Shown here one piece after another: positions 35,506 through 44,458 of a stretch of DNA of 64,000 nt. The notes under the pieces were generated by a model that was not told the origin of the DNA, ran no database searches, and saw nothing but the letters and a program-made list of their open reading frames with translations. Source of the DNA: Shinella kummerowiae (GTDB lineage: Bacteria; Pseudomonadota; Alphaproteobacteria; Rhizobiales; Rhizobiaceae); assembly GCF_009827055.1 (NCBI RefSeq), contig NZ_WUMK01000010.1:1-64000 (forward strand), in the 5' to 3' direction. The position numbers were made by a program, and so were the translations under genes. The first letter of the stretch is position 1. Every line of letters begins with the position of its first letter.

Positions 35506-36987
35506 ATGGCCTTCTACGATGCTCTCACCAAGCACCTGACGTCGACCGAATTCCTGCGCGATGCAGGTTATGTCAACGGCAACTGGATCGGCGGCAACGG
35601 CGCCGCGACCTTTGACGTCCTCAACCCCGCGACCGGCGAGAAGCTGGCGACACTGCCGGAAATGGGTGCTGACGAAACGGCTGCCGCCATCGACGCGGCC
35701 TACAAGGTGCAGCCGGCCTGGGCCGCGCGCCCGGCCAAGGACCGCAGCGTGCTGCTGCGCAAGTGGTTCGACCTCATCGTCGCCAATGCCGACGAGCTGG
35801 CCGCCATCCTCACCGCCGAAATGGGCAAGCCGCTGGCGGAAGCCAGGGGCGAGATCCTCTACGCGGCCTCCTATGTCGAATGGTATGCGGAGGAAGCCAA
35901 GCGTATCAACGGCGAGACGATCCCCGCCCCGTCCGTCGACAAGCGCATGCTGGTCATCAAGCAGCCGGTCGGCGTCGTCGGTACGATCACGCCCTGGAAC
36001 TTCCCGGCCGCGATGATTGCCCGCAAGGTCGCTCCGGCGCTCGCCGTCGGTTGCACGGTCGTCTCGAAGCCTGCCGAACAGACGCCGCTTTCGGCGATTG
36101 CCCTTGCGGTGCTCGCCGAAAAGGCCGGCATCCCGGCCGGTGCGTTCAACGTCATCCTCGGCACCGATGGTCCGGCGATCGGCAAGGAGCTCTGCTACAA
36201 TCCCAAGGTCCGGAAAATCTCGTTCACCGGCTCGACGGAAGTCGGCCGCATCCTGATGCGCCAGTGCTCCGACCAGATCAAGAAAGTCAGCCTGGAGCTC
36301 GGCGGCAACGCGCCCTTCATCGTCTTTGACGATGCGAACATCGACGCGGCCGTGGAAGGCGCGATGGCCTCCAAATACCGCAATGCCGGTCAGACCTGTG
36401 TGTGCGCCAACCGGCTCTACGTGCAGTCAAATGTCTATGACGCCTTCGCCGAGAAGCTGGCGAGGAAGGTTGCAGAATTGTCCATCGGCAACGGCTTTGA
36501 CAAGGGCGTCACCATCGGTCCCCTGATCGAGGAAGCGGCCATCGAAAAGGTCGAAGCGCATATTGCCGACGCCGTTTCCAAGGGCGCGACCGTGGTTGCC
36601 GGCGGAAAGCGCGTCGAGGGCAACGGCACCTTCTTCGAGCCGACCGTCCTGAAGGGCGTTGCGCGCGGCATGACGGTTGCGCGGGAAGAGACCTTCGGCC
36701 CCGTCGCCCCGCTCTTCCGCTTCGATACGGTCGAGGATGTGATCGAACAGGCGAACGACACCGAGTTCGGGCTCGCCGCCTACTTCTATGCCGGTGATCT
36801 GAAGAAGGTCTGGAAGGTCGCGGAGGCGCTGGAATACGGCATGGTCGGCGTCAACACTGGCATCATCTCCTCCGAAGCTGCTCCCTTTGGCGGCATCAAG
36901 CAGTCCGGGCTCGGCCGTGAAGGCTCCGCCCATGGCGCGGATGACTATCTGGAGATGAAATACGTCTGCATGGGCGAAGTCGCCTGA
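35506..36987 (+). CDS. gabD: Succinate-semialdehyde dehydrogenase
   Basis: A 493-residue aldehyde dehydrogenase oxidising succinic semialdehyde to succinate with NAD(P)+. The general-base glutamate is E264 (VSLELGGNAP) and the nucleophile C298 (NAGQTCVCANR); the cofactor-binding TGSTEVGR turn is also present. The extra cysteine two residues after the nucleophile matches the CxC arrangement seen in GabD enzymes that are redox-sensitive. It follows gabT and completes GABA entry into the citric acid cycle. Confidence 0.93.
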   Translation: MAFYDALTKHLTSTEFLRDAGYVNGNWIGGNGAATFDVLNPATGEKLATLPEMGADETAAAIDAAYKVQPAWAARPAKDRSVLLRKWFDLIVANADELAAILTAEMGKPLAEARGEILYAASYVEWYAEEAKRINGETIPAPSVDKRMLVIKQPVGVVGTITPWNFPAAMIARKVAPALAVGCTVVSKPAEQTPLSAIALAVLAEKAGIPAGAFNVILGTDGPAIGKELCYNPKVRKISFTGSTEVGRILMRQCSDQIKKVSLELGGNAPFIVFDDANIDAAVEGAMASKYRNAGQTCVCANRLYVQSNVYDAFAEKLARKVAELSIGNGFDKGVTIGPLIEEAAIEKVEAHIADAVSKGATVVAGGKRVEGNGTFFEPTVLKGVARGMTVAREETFGPVAPLFRFDTVEDVIEQANDTEFGLAAYFYAGDLKKVWKVAEALEYGMVGVNTGIISSEAAPFGGIKQSGLGREGSAHGADDYLEMKYVCMGEVA

Positions 36988-36994
36988 TCCCTTC

Positions 36995-37023
36995 GGATCG
37001 CCCCGCCTCGTGCGGGGCGATCC
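36995..37023. terminator. Strong hairpin between gabD and vapC
   Basis: GGATCGCCCCGC-CTCGT-GCGGGGCGATCC is a perfect 12-bp stem with a 5-base loop in the 35 bases separating two convergent genes. It reaches the vapC stop codon. There is no U tract on either strand, so it may end transcription only weakly or act as a barrier to read-through. Confidence 0.6.
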
Positions 37024-37418
37024 TATGCGGCATCGATATCCGTCTGCGAAAAGTCATCACCCTTGTAAAGCAACGGCATGCCGAGTTGACGGGCGCAGGC
37101 ATAGGCGAAACAGTCGCCGAAATTGAACGCGGCCGGATGGTGGCCTTTGCCGAAACGCTGATAGGCTTCAACGGCAGCAGCTGTCATCGTCGGCCCTATG
37201 GCCGTTACCGCAATGTCGAGCGGCCTGATATAAGCCTCCACCTCACGCAACGCATCTTTGGGCTGAAGTCCGGAAATGCGGCTATAGGCGACGGAGGCCT
37301 CCCAAAGCGCCATGGCTGACGTCGTCCGCGCACCGGCTGCCGCCAACCGTTCTGAAAGAGCCGCCGCATCGCTTTCGTTCGTCATCATCGCGACGATGGC
37401 TGAAGCATCGACGAACAT
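37023..37418 (-). CDS. vapC: PIN-domain ribonuclease toxin (VapC family)
   Basis: A 131-residue PIN-domain protein. Acidic residues expected in the Mg2+ site are in MFVDASAIVAM (D4), in the ALWEASVAY region, and in NFGDCFAYACA; GDDFSQTDI ends the fold. VapC toxins cut tRNA or rRNA. Its start overlaps the stop of the small gene upstream, which encodes a fitting antitoxin. Confidence 0.88.
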   Translation of the reverse strand: MFVDASAIVAMMTNESDAAALSERLAAAGARTTSAMALWEASVAYSRISGLQPKDALREVEAYIRPLDIAVTAIGPTMTAAAVEAYQRFGKGHHPAAFNFGDCFAYACARQLGMPLLYKGDDFSQTDIDAA

Positions 37419-37657
37419 CAGTCTTCGTAGAGGCTGTCGATAAACGCCTTGTCCGCTGCCGGGCCAATGGGTGGATACTTCCGGTTCAGTTCCCGCGTCA
37501 TTGCCAGCGCCTTTTCCACCAGCGTCGGCTCTGCCTCCACCCGCTGCAATTCATGTGTCAAGGCCTGCCGCACCGCCTCGGTCTTGCTGACCTTGCGCAG
37601 CGTGGACAGCCTCTCGGCAAGCCGGTCGACCTCCTGGTCCTTGACATAGAGCGGCAT
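37418..37657 (-). CDS. vapB: VapB-type antitoxin (Rv0623/PSK family)
   Basis: A 79-residue antitoxin. The N-terminal half (MPLYVKDQEVDRLAERLSTL, then VSKTEAVRQALTHEL) is a ribbon-helix-helix-like DNA-binding segment, and the charged C-terminus would wrap the toxin. The ATG at 37657 follows a GGAAGGA ribosome site. The AT-rich stretch just upstream (37675-37692) is a likely autoregulated promoter. Confidence 0.85.
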   Translation of the reverse strand: MPLYVKDQEVDRLAERLSTLRKVSKTEAVRQALTHELQRVEAEPTLVEKALAMTRELNRKYPPIGPAADKAFIDSLYED

Positions 37658-37714
37658 GGTATATCCTTCCCTTGCTAAGAGTATATATAACATGCCGCAG
37701 CCCGGGCCGAAAGG

Positions 37715-38359
37715 TCAGGCCGGCTTTACGGTCTCAGGGCGTGCAGCCTGGAAAGCCGGAAGTGCCCGGCAGGTCTCTGCGATCCGGCGGACGCGGGAGA
37801 GGTCAGCAATATCGACGCCCCAGCGCTCTGCGTTGTAGACCTGTGGCACAAGGCAGAAATCGGCCATCGTAGGCGCCTGACCATGGCAGAAGGTACCGGT
37901 TGCCGGATTGTCGAGCAAGGCTTCAACGGCGGCAAGACCATCGCCGATGAATTTCTTCATCCAGCCGACGCGGACCTCCTCCCCTCCTCCGGTGATCTCC
38001 AGGACGTGATTGATAACGCCCGTGTTGCAGACGGCATGGATTTCCATGGCGATGGCGCAGGAGAGTGTACGCACCCGCTGTCGGCCGAGCGCATCGGCGG
38101 GCAGGAAACGCGCCTGCGGGCGCGTTTCGCTAAGATACTCGATGATCGCGAGGGACTGCGTCAGTGTCTGCCCGTCGATCATCAAGGCCGGCACGAGGCC
38201 CTGCGGGTTTCGGGCGCGATGCTCCGGTGCGCGTTGCTCTCCCGCAAGCAGGTCGACCGAAATCCGCCGATAGGGCAGACCGAGGCTTTCAAGCGCGATG
38301 CGCACGCGGTAACTGGCGGAGGAGCGCCAGTAATCGAAGAGCACGATCTCGTCGTTCAC
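37715..38359 (-). CDS. maiA: Maleylacetoacetate isomerase (zeta-class GST)
   Basis: A 214-residue zeta-class glutathione transferase that isomerises 4-maleylacetoacetate to fumarylacetoacetate in tyrosine/homogentisate breakdown. The signature SSASYRVRIAL, where the Ser-Ser pair contacts glutathione, lies at residues 13-23, and NPQGLVPAL follows. It begins three bases after fahA. Confidence 0.93.
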   Translation of the reverse strand: MNDEIVLFDYWRSSASYRVRIALESLGLPYRRISVDLLAGEQRAPEHRARNPQGLVPALMIDGQTLTQSLAIIEYLSETRPQARFLPADALGRQRVRTLSCAIAMEIHAVCNTGVINHVLEITGGGEEVRVGWMKKFIGDGLAAVEALLDNPATGTFCHGQAPTMADFCLVPQVYNAERWGVDIADLSRVRRIAETCRALPAFQAARPETVKPA

Positions 38360-38362
38360 CGC

Positions 38363-39379
38363 TCAGCCCTTCTCGTATTGCTGCACGGTCTGCTCGATCG
38401 CGCCGAAGATCGAATGACCCGTCTTGTCCTTCATCTCGATGCGCACGGTGTCGCCGTATTTCAGGAAGGGCGTTTTTGGCGCCCCGGACGTGATCGTCTC
38501 GATGGTGCGGATTTCCGCGATGCAGGAATAGCCGGCCCCCCCTTCCGAGACGGGCTTGCCGGGACCGCCGTCGAGCTTGTTGGAAACGGTGCCGGAGCCG
38601 ATGATCGAGCCCGCGACCAGCGGCCGGGTCTTCGCCGCATGGGCGACGAGCTGGCCGAAGTCGAAGGTCATGTCGATGCCGGTATTGGCCTTGCCGAAGG
38701 CTTTGTCGTTGATCGAAACAAGCAACGGCAGGTGCAGCTTGCCGCCATCCCAGGCGTCGCCCAGTTCATCGGGCGACACGGCGACGGGGGAGAAGGCGGA
38801 GGACGGTTTCGACTGGAAGAAGCCAAACCCCTTGGCGAGTTCGGTCGGGATGAGGCCGCGCAACGAAACGTCATTGACGAGCATGACCAGCTTGATCGCC
38901 GCGCGCGCTTCTTCCACGCTCGCCCCCATCGGTAGATCGCCGACGATCACGGCGACCTCGCCTTCCATGTCGATGCCCCATGCCTCATCGGCGGCAAGAA
39001 TGGGGTCGCGCGGTCCCAGAAAGCTGTCGGAGCCTCCCTGGTACATCAAGGGATCGGTCCAGAAACTGTCCGGCATCTCGGCGTTGCGGGCCTTGCGCAC
39101 CAGTTCGACATGGTTGACGTAGGCGGAGCCATCCGCCCACTGGTAGGCGCGCGGCAGGGGGGAGGCAGCGTCATGCTCGTGGAAGCGGGCGGTCGGCTGC
39201 GAGCCGGTTTCCAGGCCCTGGGCGACACGCCCCAGCCGCGGCGCGACATGGTCCCAGTCGTCCAGCGCATCCTGCAGGGTGCGGGCGATATGGCCCACTT
39301 CCGAGCAGCGCGTCAGGTCGCGCGAGACGACCACCAGCCGGCCGTCACGGGTGGAATTCTTCAGCGTCGCAAGTTTCAT
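38363..39379 (-). CDS. fahA: Fumarylacetoacetate hydrolase family protein
   Basis: A 338-residue FAH-fold hydrolase cleaving fumarylacetoacetate to fumarate and acetoacetate. The metal-binding acids lie in GIDMEGEVAVIVGD and VMLVNDVSLRGLIP, and the C-terminal half has GSGTVSNK. It is shorter than the mammalian enzyme, as is usual in rhizobia. It is followed by maiA, and is separated from hmgA by an opposite-strand gene. Confidence 0.9.
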   Translation of the reverse strand: MKLATLKNSTRDGRLVVVSRDLTRCSEVGHIARTLQDALDDWDHVAPRLGRVAQGLETGSQPTARFHEHDAASPLPRAYQWADGSAYVNHVELVRKARNAEMPDSFWTDPLMYQGGSDSFLGPRDPILAADEAWGIDMEGEVAVIVGDLPMGASVEEARAAIKLVMLVNDVSLRGLIPTELAKGFGFFQSKPSSAFSPVAVSPDELGDAWDGGKLHLPLLVSINDKAFGKANTGIDMTFDFGQLVAHAAKTRPLVAGSIIGSGTVSNKLDGGPGKPVSEGGAGYSCIAEIRTIETITSGAPKTPFLKYGDTVRIEMKDKTGHSIFGAIEQTVQQYEKG

Positions 39380-39491
39380 GCGTGTCTCTCCCGATCTTGT
39401 TTGCAGCCGTCAAACTGTGTCATCTTCCGGCGCCTGTCTCCACCCTCGTGCGCCGCTCCCACGGCGCATCGCATTCTCGAGGAAATTCCGT

Positions 39492-40052
39492 TTGAACCGC
39501 TCGGTCCGAAATTCCCTGCTGATCGTCTTCGGCTTCACCGCCGCGACGGCCATCATCCTTTATACGATGGGTCAGCCGCTCATCTGCAAGTGCGGATATG
39601 TCAAACTCTGGCACGGCGTCGTTATTTCTTCGGAAAACTCGCAACATCTGTCCGACTGGTACACGCCGAGCCATATCATCCACGGCATTCTGTTCTTCGG
39701 CTTCTTCACGCTGATCTTGCGCAAGGCGAGCATCAATGTGCGCCTCGTGCTCTCGCTCATCCTGGAATGCGCGTGGGAAATCCTCGAAAACACCGACATG
39801 ATCATCAACCGCTACCGTGAATCGACGATCTCGCTCGACTATTTCGGCGATAGCGTGATCAATTCGAGCGCCGACATTCTCGCCATGGTCGTCGGCTTTT
39901 TCCTCGCCGCGCGCCTGCCGGTCTGGACGAGCGTCGCGCTGATCGTCATCTTCGAGGCGACAACAACCTACCTCATCCGCGACGGACTGGCGCTCAACAT
40001 CCTGATGCTCGTCTGGCCGTTGGAAGCCGTGAAGGCCTGGCAGGGCGGCTGA
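39492..40052 (+). CDS. UPF0314 (DUF2585) membrane protein
   Basis: A 186-residue membrane protein of unknown function found in Rhizobiales. The family core is clear: ICKCGYVKLWHGVV, SSENSQHLSDWYTPSHIIHG, AWEILENTDMIINRYR and TISLDYFGDSVINS. About five helices are predicted. The TTG start at 39492 has a GAGGAAA ribosome site seven bases upstream and gives the usual length. It lies on the opposite strand from fahA and hmgA, ending only two bases before the hmgA stop. Confidence 0.9.
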   Translation: MNRSVRNSLLIVFGFTAATAIILYTMGQPLICKCGYVKLWHGVVISSENSQHLSDWYTPSHIIHGILFFGFFTLILRKASINVRLVLSLILECAWEILENTDMIINRYRESTISLDYFGDSVINSSADILAMVVGFFLAARLPVWTSVALIVIFEATTTYLIRDGLALNILMLVWPLEAVKAWQGG

Positions 40053-40054
40053 CC

Positions 40055-41395
40055 TCATTTGATGCCCGGCGTGCCATCGAACTTGCGCTCCAGGCCATCC
40101 CAGCAATCGAGATAATTGTCCTGCAACGTCTCCAGCTCGGCCGCGAACTTGGTAAGCTGCTGCGGGTAACGGGTCTCGAACATGAAGGCCATCGTGTGGT
40201 CGAGCTTGACGGGCTTCAACTCGCTGTTGGAGGCTTTTTCGAAGCCGGTCGTGTCCGGCCCGTGCGGCAGCATCATGTTGTGCAGGCTCATACCGCCGGG
40301 CACGAAGCCTTCTTCCTTGGCGTCATACTGGCCATGGATCAGCCCCATGAATTCGCTCATGATATTGCGGTGATACCACGGCGGACGGAAGGTATGTTCG
40401 GCCACCAGCCAGCGCGGCGGGAAGATGACGAAGTCGATGTTCGCCGTGCCGGCCTCCTCGGTCGGCGCCGTCAGCACCGTGAAAATCGACGGGTCGGGAT
40501 GGTCGAAGAGGATGGCCCCGACCGGTGAATAGGTGCGCAGGTCATATTTGAACGGCGTGTAGTTGCCGTGCCAGGCGACGACGTCGAGCGGCGAATGGCC
40601 GATCTCCGTGACGTAGAACTTGCCGCACCATTTCACATGCACCCTACAGGGCGTTTCCTTGTCCTCGTAGGCCGCGACCGGCGTCTTGAAGTCGCGCGGA
40701 TTGGCAAGGCAGTTCGCGCCGATCGGTCCGCGGTCCGGCAGGGTGAATTTCGCACCGTAGTTCTCGCAGACATAACCGCGCCAGGTGTCTCCCTCGCCGA
40801 TGCGGGAGACCTTGAACATCATGCCGCGCGGGATGAGGCAGATTTCCAGCGGTTCGACATCCATGATGCCCATTTCGGTGAAGACGCGGATGGCGCCCAA
40901 TTGCGGCACGACCAGCAATTCGCCATCGGCATTGAAGAAATAGTCGTCCACCATATCAGCGTTGAACGTGTAGGCATGCGCGGCCATGCCCACCTGGGTC
41001 AGCACATCACCGGCCGTCGTCATCGTCCGCATGCCCTCGAGAAAGGTCTGCGTCTCCTTGGTCGCCGGCAACGGGTTCCAGCGCAACTGGCCGAGCGGCA
41101 GGGAATGATCGTCGAGGCAGGGCGCCGTTTTCCAGTGCGGATAACTGGCATTCGAAAAGCGGCGCGTGTGGCGCACGCTCGGGCGGATGCGGTAGAGCCA
41201 GGAACGCTCATTGGTGCCGCGTGGGGCGGTGAAGGGCGAGCCGGATAGCTGCTCGGCATAAAGGCCGTAATTGCATTTCTGCGGGCTGTTTTGCCCCTGC
41301 GGCAGGGCACCGGGCAGCGATTCTGTCTCGAAATCATTGCCGAAGCCCGGCATGTATTTCAGGTTGTTGGACATCTCCGTCGCATGATCCGCCAT
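40055..41395 (-). CDS. hmgA: Homogentisate 1,2-dioxygenase
   Basis: A 446-residue non-heme Fe2+ dioxygenase opening the homogentisate ring to maleylacetoacetate. The opening [19 protein letters not shown] is diagnostic, and the iron-binding region near the C-terminus shows [19 protein letters not shown] and [11 protein letters not shown]. The ATG at 41395 follows GAGGAGGG. It is divergent from the MarR-type regulator, with a shared operator between. Confidence 0.95.
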   Translation of the reverse strand: MADHATEMSNNLKYMPGFGNDFETESLPGALPQGQNSPQKCNYGLYAEQLSGSPFTAPRGTNERSWLYRIRPSVRHTRRFSNASYPHWKTAPCLDDHSLPLGQLRWNPLPATKETQTFLEGMRTMTTAGDVLTQVGMAAHAYTFNADMVDDYFFNADGELLVVPQLGAIRVFTEMGIMDVEPLEICLIPRGMMFKVSRIGEGDTWRGYVCENYGAKFTLPDRGPIGANCLANPRDFKTPVAAYEDKETPCRVHVKWCGKFYVTEIGHSPLDVVAWHGNYTPFKYDLRTYSPVGAILFDHPDPSIFTVLTAPTEEAGTANIDFVIFPPRWLVAEHTFRPPWYHRNIMSEFMGLIHGQYDAKEEGFVPGGMSLHNMMLPHGPDTTGFEKASNSELKPVKLDHTMAFMFETRYPQQLTKFAAELETLQDNYLDCWDGLERKFDGTPGIK

Positions 41396-41430
41396 GGTTT
41401 GCCCTCCTCGCAAAGCGTGCGTATAGTCAT

Positions 41431-41465
41431 ATGGTTACAGATGTAACTGTCTATTTTGTAACCAT
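41431..41465. promoter_or_regulatory. MarR-type operator between hmgA and its regulator
   Basis: ATGGTTACA (41431-41439) and TGTAACCAT (41457-41465) are perfect 9-bp inverted arms, and within them GTTAC-AGAT-GTAAC (41434-41447) makes a tighter palindrome. The sites lie 36-70 bases upstream of hmgA and just before the chosen regulator start, a typical spot for a repressor of both genes. Confidence 0.7.
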
Positions 41466-41478
41466 CAAGGCGCGTGCC

Positions 41479-41937
41479 GTGGACTTCAAGCTCGAGAGTT
41501 TCCTGCCCTACAGGCTCAACCAGGCGGCCGAGCGCGTGAGCCAGCGCTTCGCCGCACAATACCGACTGCGCTACCACATGACCCGGCCGGAATGGCGTGC
41601 GCTGGCGGCAATCGGCACCTACGGGCGCATGACCGCGACCGAGATCGGCGCCAATTCCAGCATGCACAAGACGAAGGTATCGCGCGCCGTGCGGGCGCTG
41701 GAGGAAAAGCGCTGGCTGAAACGCGCCGAGCATGCCGAAGACCGGCGCGTCGAACACTTGGAGCTGACGCCGGCTGGCAAGCGCATCTATGGAGAGATGA
41801 TCGAGCTTGCAAAGGCCTACGAGCAGGAGCTGGCAACGCTTCTGGGCGCAAGTGGGCTTCGACAACTGGAAGCCGGCCTCACAACGATCGAGGTAAAAAT
41901 GGCCTCCGAAACAAGCCGTCGCGGCCCGAAGGACTGA
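41479..41937 (+). CDS. MarR-family transcriptional regulator
   Basis: A 152-residue winged-helix regulator. The DNA-binding core is MTATEIGANSSMHKTKVSRA followed by a wing with AEDRRVEHLELTPAGKRIY. The GTG at 41479 is chosen because the protein then begins FKLESFLPYRLNQAAERVS, the usual MarR first helix; an ATG at 41431 would lie inside the operator. It is divergent from hmgA and probably represses homogentisate catabolism, being released by a pathway intermediate; this last point is inference. Confidence 0.88.
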   Translation: MDFKLESFLPYRLNQAAERVSQRFAAQYRLRYHMTRPEWRALAAIGTYGRMTATEIGANSSMHKTKVSRAVRALEEKRWLKRAEHAEDRRVEHLELTPAGKRIYGEMIELAKAYEQELATLLGASGLRQLEAGLTTIEVKMASETSRRGPKD

Positions 41938-41944
41938 TGCACAT

Positions 41945-41963
41945 GAACCGATCAGATCGGTTC
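41945..41963. repeat. 19-bp palindrome upstream of repA
   Basis: GAACCGATC-A-GATCGGTTC is a perfect inverted repeat with a single central base, and it runs into GGTTCGAACC (41959-41968). It lies 8 bases after the MarR gene and about 250 bases before repA. It is followed by no T run, so it is not a clear terminator. It does not fit the GTT...AAC shape of repABC parS sites. Confidence 0.5.
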
Positions 41964-42145
41964 GAACCTTTCATGAGATGCAGGCCCCGGGTCTCGGTAG
42001 TTTTCTAAGCCCGCCTGAAACTCTCTTGCACTTTGCAAAGCCCGCCATGTCCGCCGCATCGACATGCACGCTACATGGCCGAGATATAGAGTGCCGATGG
42101 GCGATGTCATTTCGCCCGGCCGTTAACCATTATTGGCTTGCCCTT

Positions 42146-42173
42146 GAATCGCAATTGATTCTAGATGCGATTC
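42146..42173. promoter_or_regulatory. Inverted repeat in the repA promoter region
   Basis: GAATCGCA (42146-42153) and TGCGATTC (42166-42173) are perfect 8-bp arms 12 bases apart. A third related element, AAATCGCATTTT, lies at 42193-42204 right before the repA start. RepA proteins of this family repress their own promoter, so this is a plausible operator. Confidence 0.55.
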
Positions 42174-42210
42174 AAACCCTCACATGGGCTGCAAATCGCA
42201 TTTTGAGATA

Positions 42211-43428
42211 ATGGACATGAATATGGCCACAACCGTCGGACAGGCAATTTCCGAGATCGACCAGTTGATCATCGGCCAGGCTCACGAACTGTCAGACAAG
42301 CTGAAGCAGCACCGTCTGGAGATGTTTCCTCCCGTCGCGCAAAAATCCCTGCGCCAGTTTCAATTGAGCGAAGCCGCCCATTTCCTCGGCGTGACGAGTG
42401 GATATCTGCGCAATCTCTCGCTGGAATCCAAGGGGCCGTTGCCACAGGCGACACCGTCCGGACGCCGGTCCTACTCGGCCGGTCAGTTGCAGGAGATGCG
42501 GGAATATCTCGACCAGAACGGTCGGGGCGGACAGCGCTACGTCCCGCGCCGGCGGGCGAGCGAACATCTTCAGGTGATCGCGGTGGTGAACTTCAAGGGC
42601 GGCTCCGGCAAGACCACCACGACAGCGCATCTCGCACAGCATCTGGCTCTGACAGGGCACCGCGTGCTGGCCGTCGATCTCGACCCGCAGGCAAGCCTGT
42701 CGGCGCTGCACGGCTTCCAGCCGGAATTCGATGTCAACGAAAACGAGACCTTGTACGCGGCCATCCGTTACGACGACCAAAGACGTCCGCTCAAGGAGAT
42801 CATTCGGAAAACCAATTTCCCCGGCCTCGACATCGTGCCCGGCAATCTCGAACTCATGGAGTTCGAACACGATACGCCGCGCATTCTGGCGCAAGGCAAC
42901 AAGGACGACTACGGCCGGATTTTCTTCGCGCGGCTGGACGAAGCCCTCTCCTCCGTCTCAGACGATTATGACGTTGTGGTGATCGATTGCCCGCCACAAC
43001 TCGGCTTTCTGACGATGAGCGCGATCTGCGGGGCGACGGCAGCGCTGATCACCGTGCATCCACAGATGCTCGACGTCATGTCGATGTGCCAGTTCCTGCA
43101 GATGCTGGGCGAGGTGCTGAACACCTTGAAAAGCGCCGGCGGCAACATGAATCTCGACTGGCTCCGCTATCTCGTCACGCGCTACGACCCGGCCGACGGA
43201 CCGCAGACCCAGATGGTTGCATTCATGCGCTCCATGTTCAAGCAACATGTCCTGACCAATCCGATGGTCAGAAGTGTCGCCATTGCCGATGCCGCACTCA
43301 CCAACCAGACGCTGTACGAGGTCGACCGAAGCCAGTTCACCCGTGCCACCTATGACCGCGCCTTCGAATCCATGGAAGCAGTCAATGCGGAGATCGTAGA
43401 CATGATTCACAAAGCTTGGGGGCGTTGA
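42211..43428 (+). CDS. repA: RepA (ParA-like) plasmid partitioning ATPase
   Basis: About 405 residues, the length of repABC RepA proteins. The N-terminal 115 residues hold a MerR-like DNA-binding region (FQLSEAAHFLGVTSGYLRNL). Next comes the deviant Walker ParA ATPase: NFKGGSGKTTTTAHLAQHL (Walker A), VDLDPQASLS, and VVIDCPPQLGFLTM. It segregates DNA with RepB and autoregulates. The start among several close ATGs (42184-42223) is uncertain; 42211 follows a GAG ribosome site. repB begins one base after its stop, but no repC follows. Confidence 0.9.
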   Translation: MDMNMATTVGQAISEIDQLIIGQAHELSDKLKQHRLEMFPPVAQKSLRQFQLSEAAHFLGVTSGYLRNLSLESKGPLPQATPSGRRSYSAGQLQEMREYLDQNGRGGQRYVPRRRASEHLQVIAVVNFKGGSGKTTTTAHLAQHLALTGHRVLAVDLDPQASLSALHGFQPEFDVNENETLYAAIRYDDQRRPLKEIIRKTNFPGLDIVPGNLELMEFEHDTPRILAQGNKDDYGRIFFARLDEALSSVSDDYDVVVIDCPPQLGFLTMSAICGATAALITVHPQMLDVMSMCQFLQMLGEVLNTLKSAGGNMNLDWLRYLVTRYDPADGPQTQMVAFMRSMFKQHVLTNPMVRSVAIADAALTNQTLYEVDRSQFTRATYDRAFESMEAVNAEIVDMIHKAWGR

Positions 43429-43429
43429 G

Positions 43430-44458
43430 ATGGCGCGCAAGAACGTTCTTTCGAACCTGATGGCACCGGCGTCGGACAAGTCGACATCGGCAACCCCTTC
43501 CCCCGAAGAGCCAGCACGCCAGCACGTGACCTACAAGGGGATCGGCGCCCTGGGCGCTGTGACGCGCAGCATCGATGCCCTTGCCGCCAAGGCGGATGCG
43601 GCCAAGGAGATCGAAGCCAAGCTGACGGCCGGCGAGGTCGTTATCGAACTCGAGCCTGACCAGATCGAAGAATCCTTCATCTCGGACCGGCTGGTGCACT
43701 CGGATGAGCAGTTCCAGGAACTGGTCGAAGCGATGCGCATCCGCGGCCAGGATTCGCCCATCCTCGTGCGCCCGCACCCGCAGAAGACCGGCGTTTACCA
43801 GATCGCCTTCGGCCACCGGCGCGCAAAAGCGGCCCGATTGCTCGGCCGGCCGGTTCGGGCTGTCGTCAAGGTGCTTACCGATCGCGACCACGTGATCGCG
43901 CAAGGCCAGGAAAACAGCGCACGCGCCGATCTGTCGTTTCTTGAGCGGGCAACCTTTGCCGGTGAGCTCGAGGCGCGTGGATTTGATCGCGAAACGATCA
44001 TGGCCGCACTCAGTGCCGACAAGACCACCGTGTCGAAAATGCTCTCGGTGGTGAACCGCATTCCGAAGTCGGTCAGGGCCGGCATTGGTCCGGCGCTGGC
44101 CATTGGCCGCGACCGCTGGCATGAACTGGCGACGCGGTTCGACGAGTCGACCAACGAAGACAAGGCAATCGAGTTTCTTGGCCGCGAGCGGGTGCAGGGC
44201 CGAACGCCGGAAGACCGGTTCAATCTCGTCAGCAGTCACCTGACGCGGAAAGAGGCGCCCGAGACGGGCAAGCCCGCCGCCAAGGAATGGGCCCGCAAGG
44301 ATGGCGCCGTTCGCGCCAGCATCAAGACCAACGGCCGTCAATACACGATCGCGCTGAAGGCTGCGGAGGCCGCGGCATTCGGCCTCTACATCACCCAAAA
44401 TCTGGACCGCCTTTACGAGGCATTCCGTACGGAAACCGAGCAAAAACCGGAAGAGTGA
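43430..44458 (+). CDS. repB: RepB (ParB-like) plasmid partitioning protein
   Basis: A 342-residue ParB/Srx-fold protein of the repABC type. The N-terminus MARKNVLSNLMAP and GIGALGAVTRSID are characteristic RepB openings. The ParB nuclease-like box is SPILVRPHPQKTGVYQIAFG with GHRRAKAARLLG, followed by a helix-turn-helix (LEARGFDRETIMAALSADKT) that should bind parS. It is directly downstream of repA. I could not find a GTT-N10-AAC type parS palindrome nearby, so its site may be elsewhere. Confidence 0.92.
   Translation: MARKNVLSNLMAPASDKSTSATPSPEEPARQHVTYKGIGALGAVTRSIDALAAKADAAKEIEAKLTAGEVVIELEPDQIEESFISDRLVHSDEQFQELVEAMRIRGQDSPILVRPHPQKTGVYQIAFGHRRAKAARLLGRPVRAVVKVLTDRDHVIAQGQENSARADLSFLERATFAGELEARGFDRETIMAALSADKTTVSKMLSVVNRIPKSVRAGIGPALAIGRDRWHELATRFDESTNEDKAIEFLGRERVQGRTPEDRFNLVSSHLTRKEAPETGKPAAKEWARKDGAVRASIKTNGRQYTIALKAAEAAAFGLYITQNLDRLYEAFRTETEQKPEE

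Noticed and set aside
33952-35535. A 527-codon minus-strand frame opposite gabT
   Set aside because: It runs across the gabT operator and coding region, has no recognisable domain and is a codon-bias shadow.
41951-41968. GGTTCGAACC resembling a tRNA T-loop
   Set aside because: There is no cloverleaf, acceptor stem or anticodon arm around it; it is part of a palindrome.
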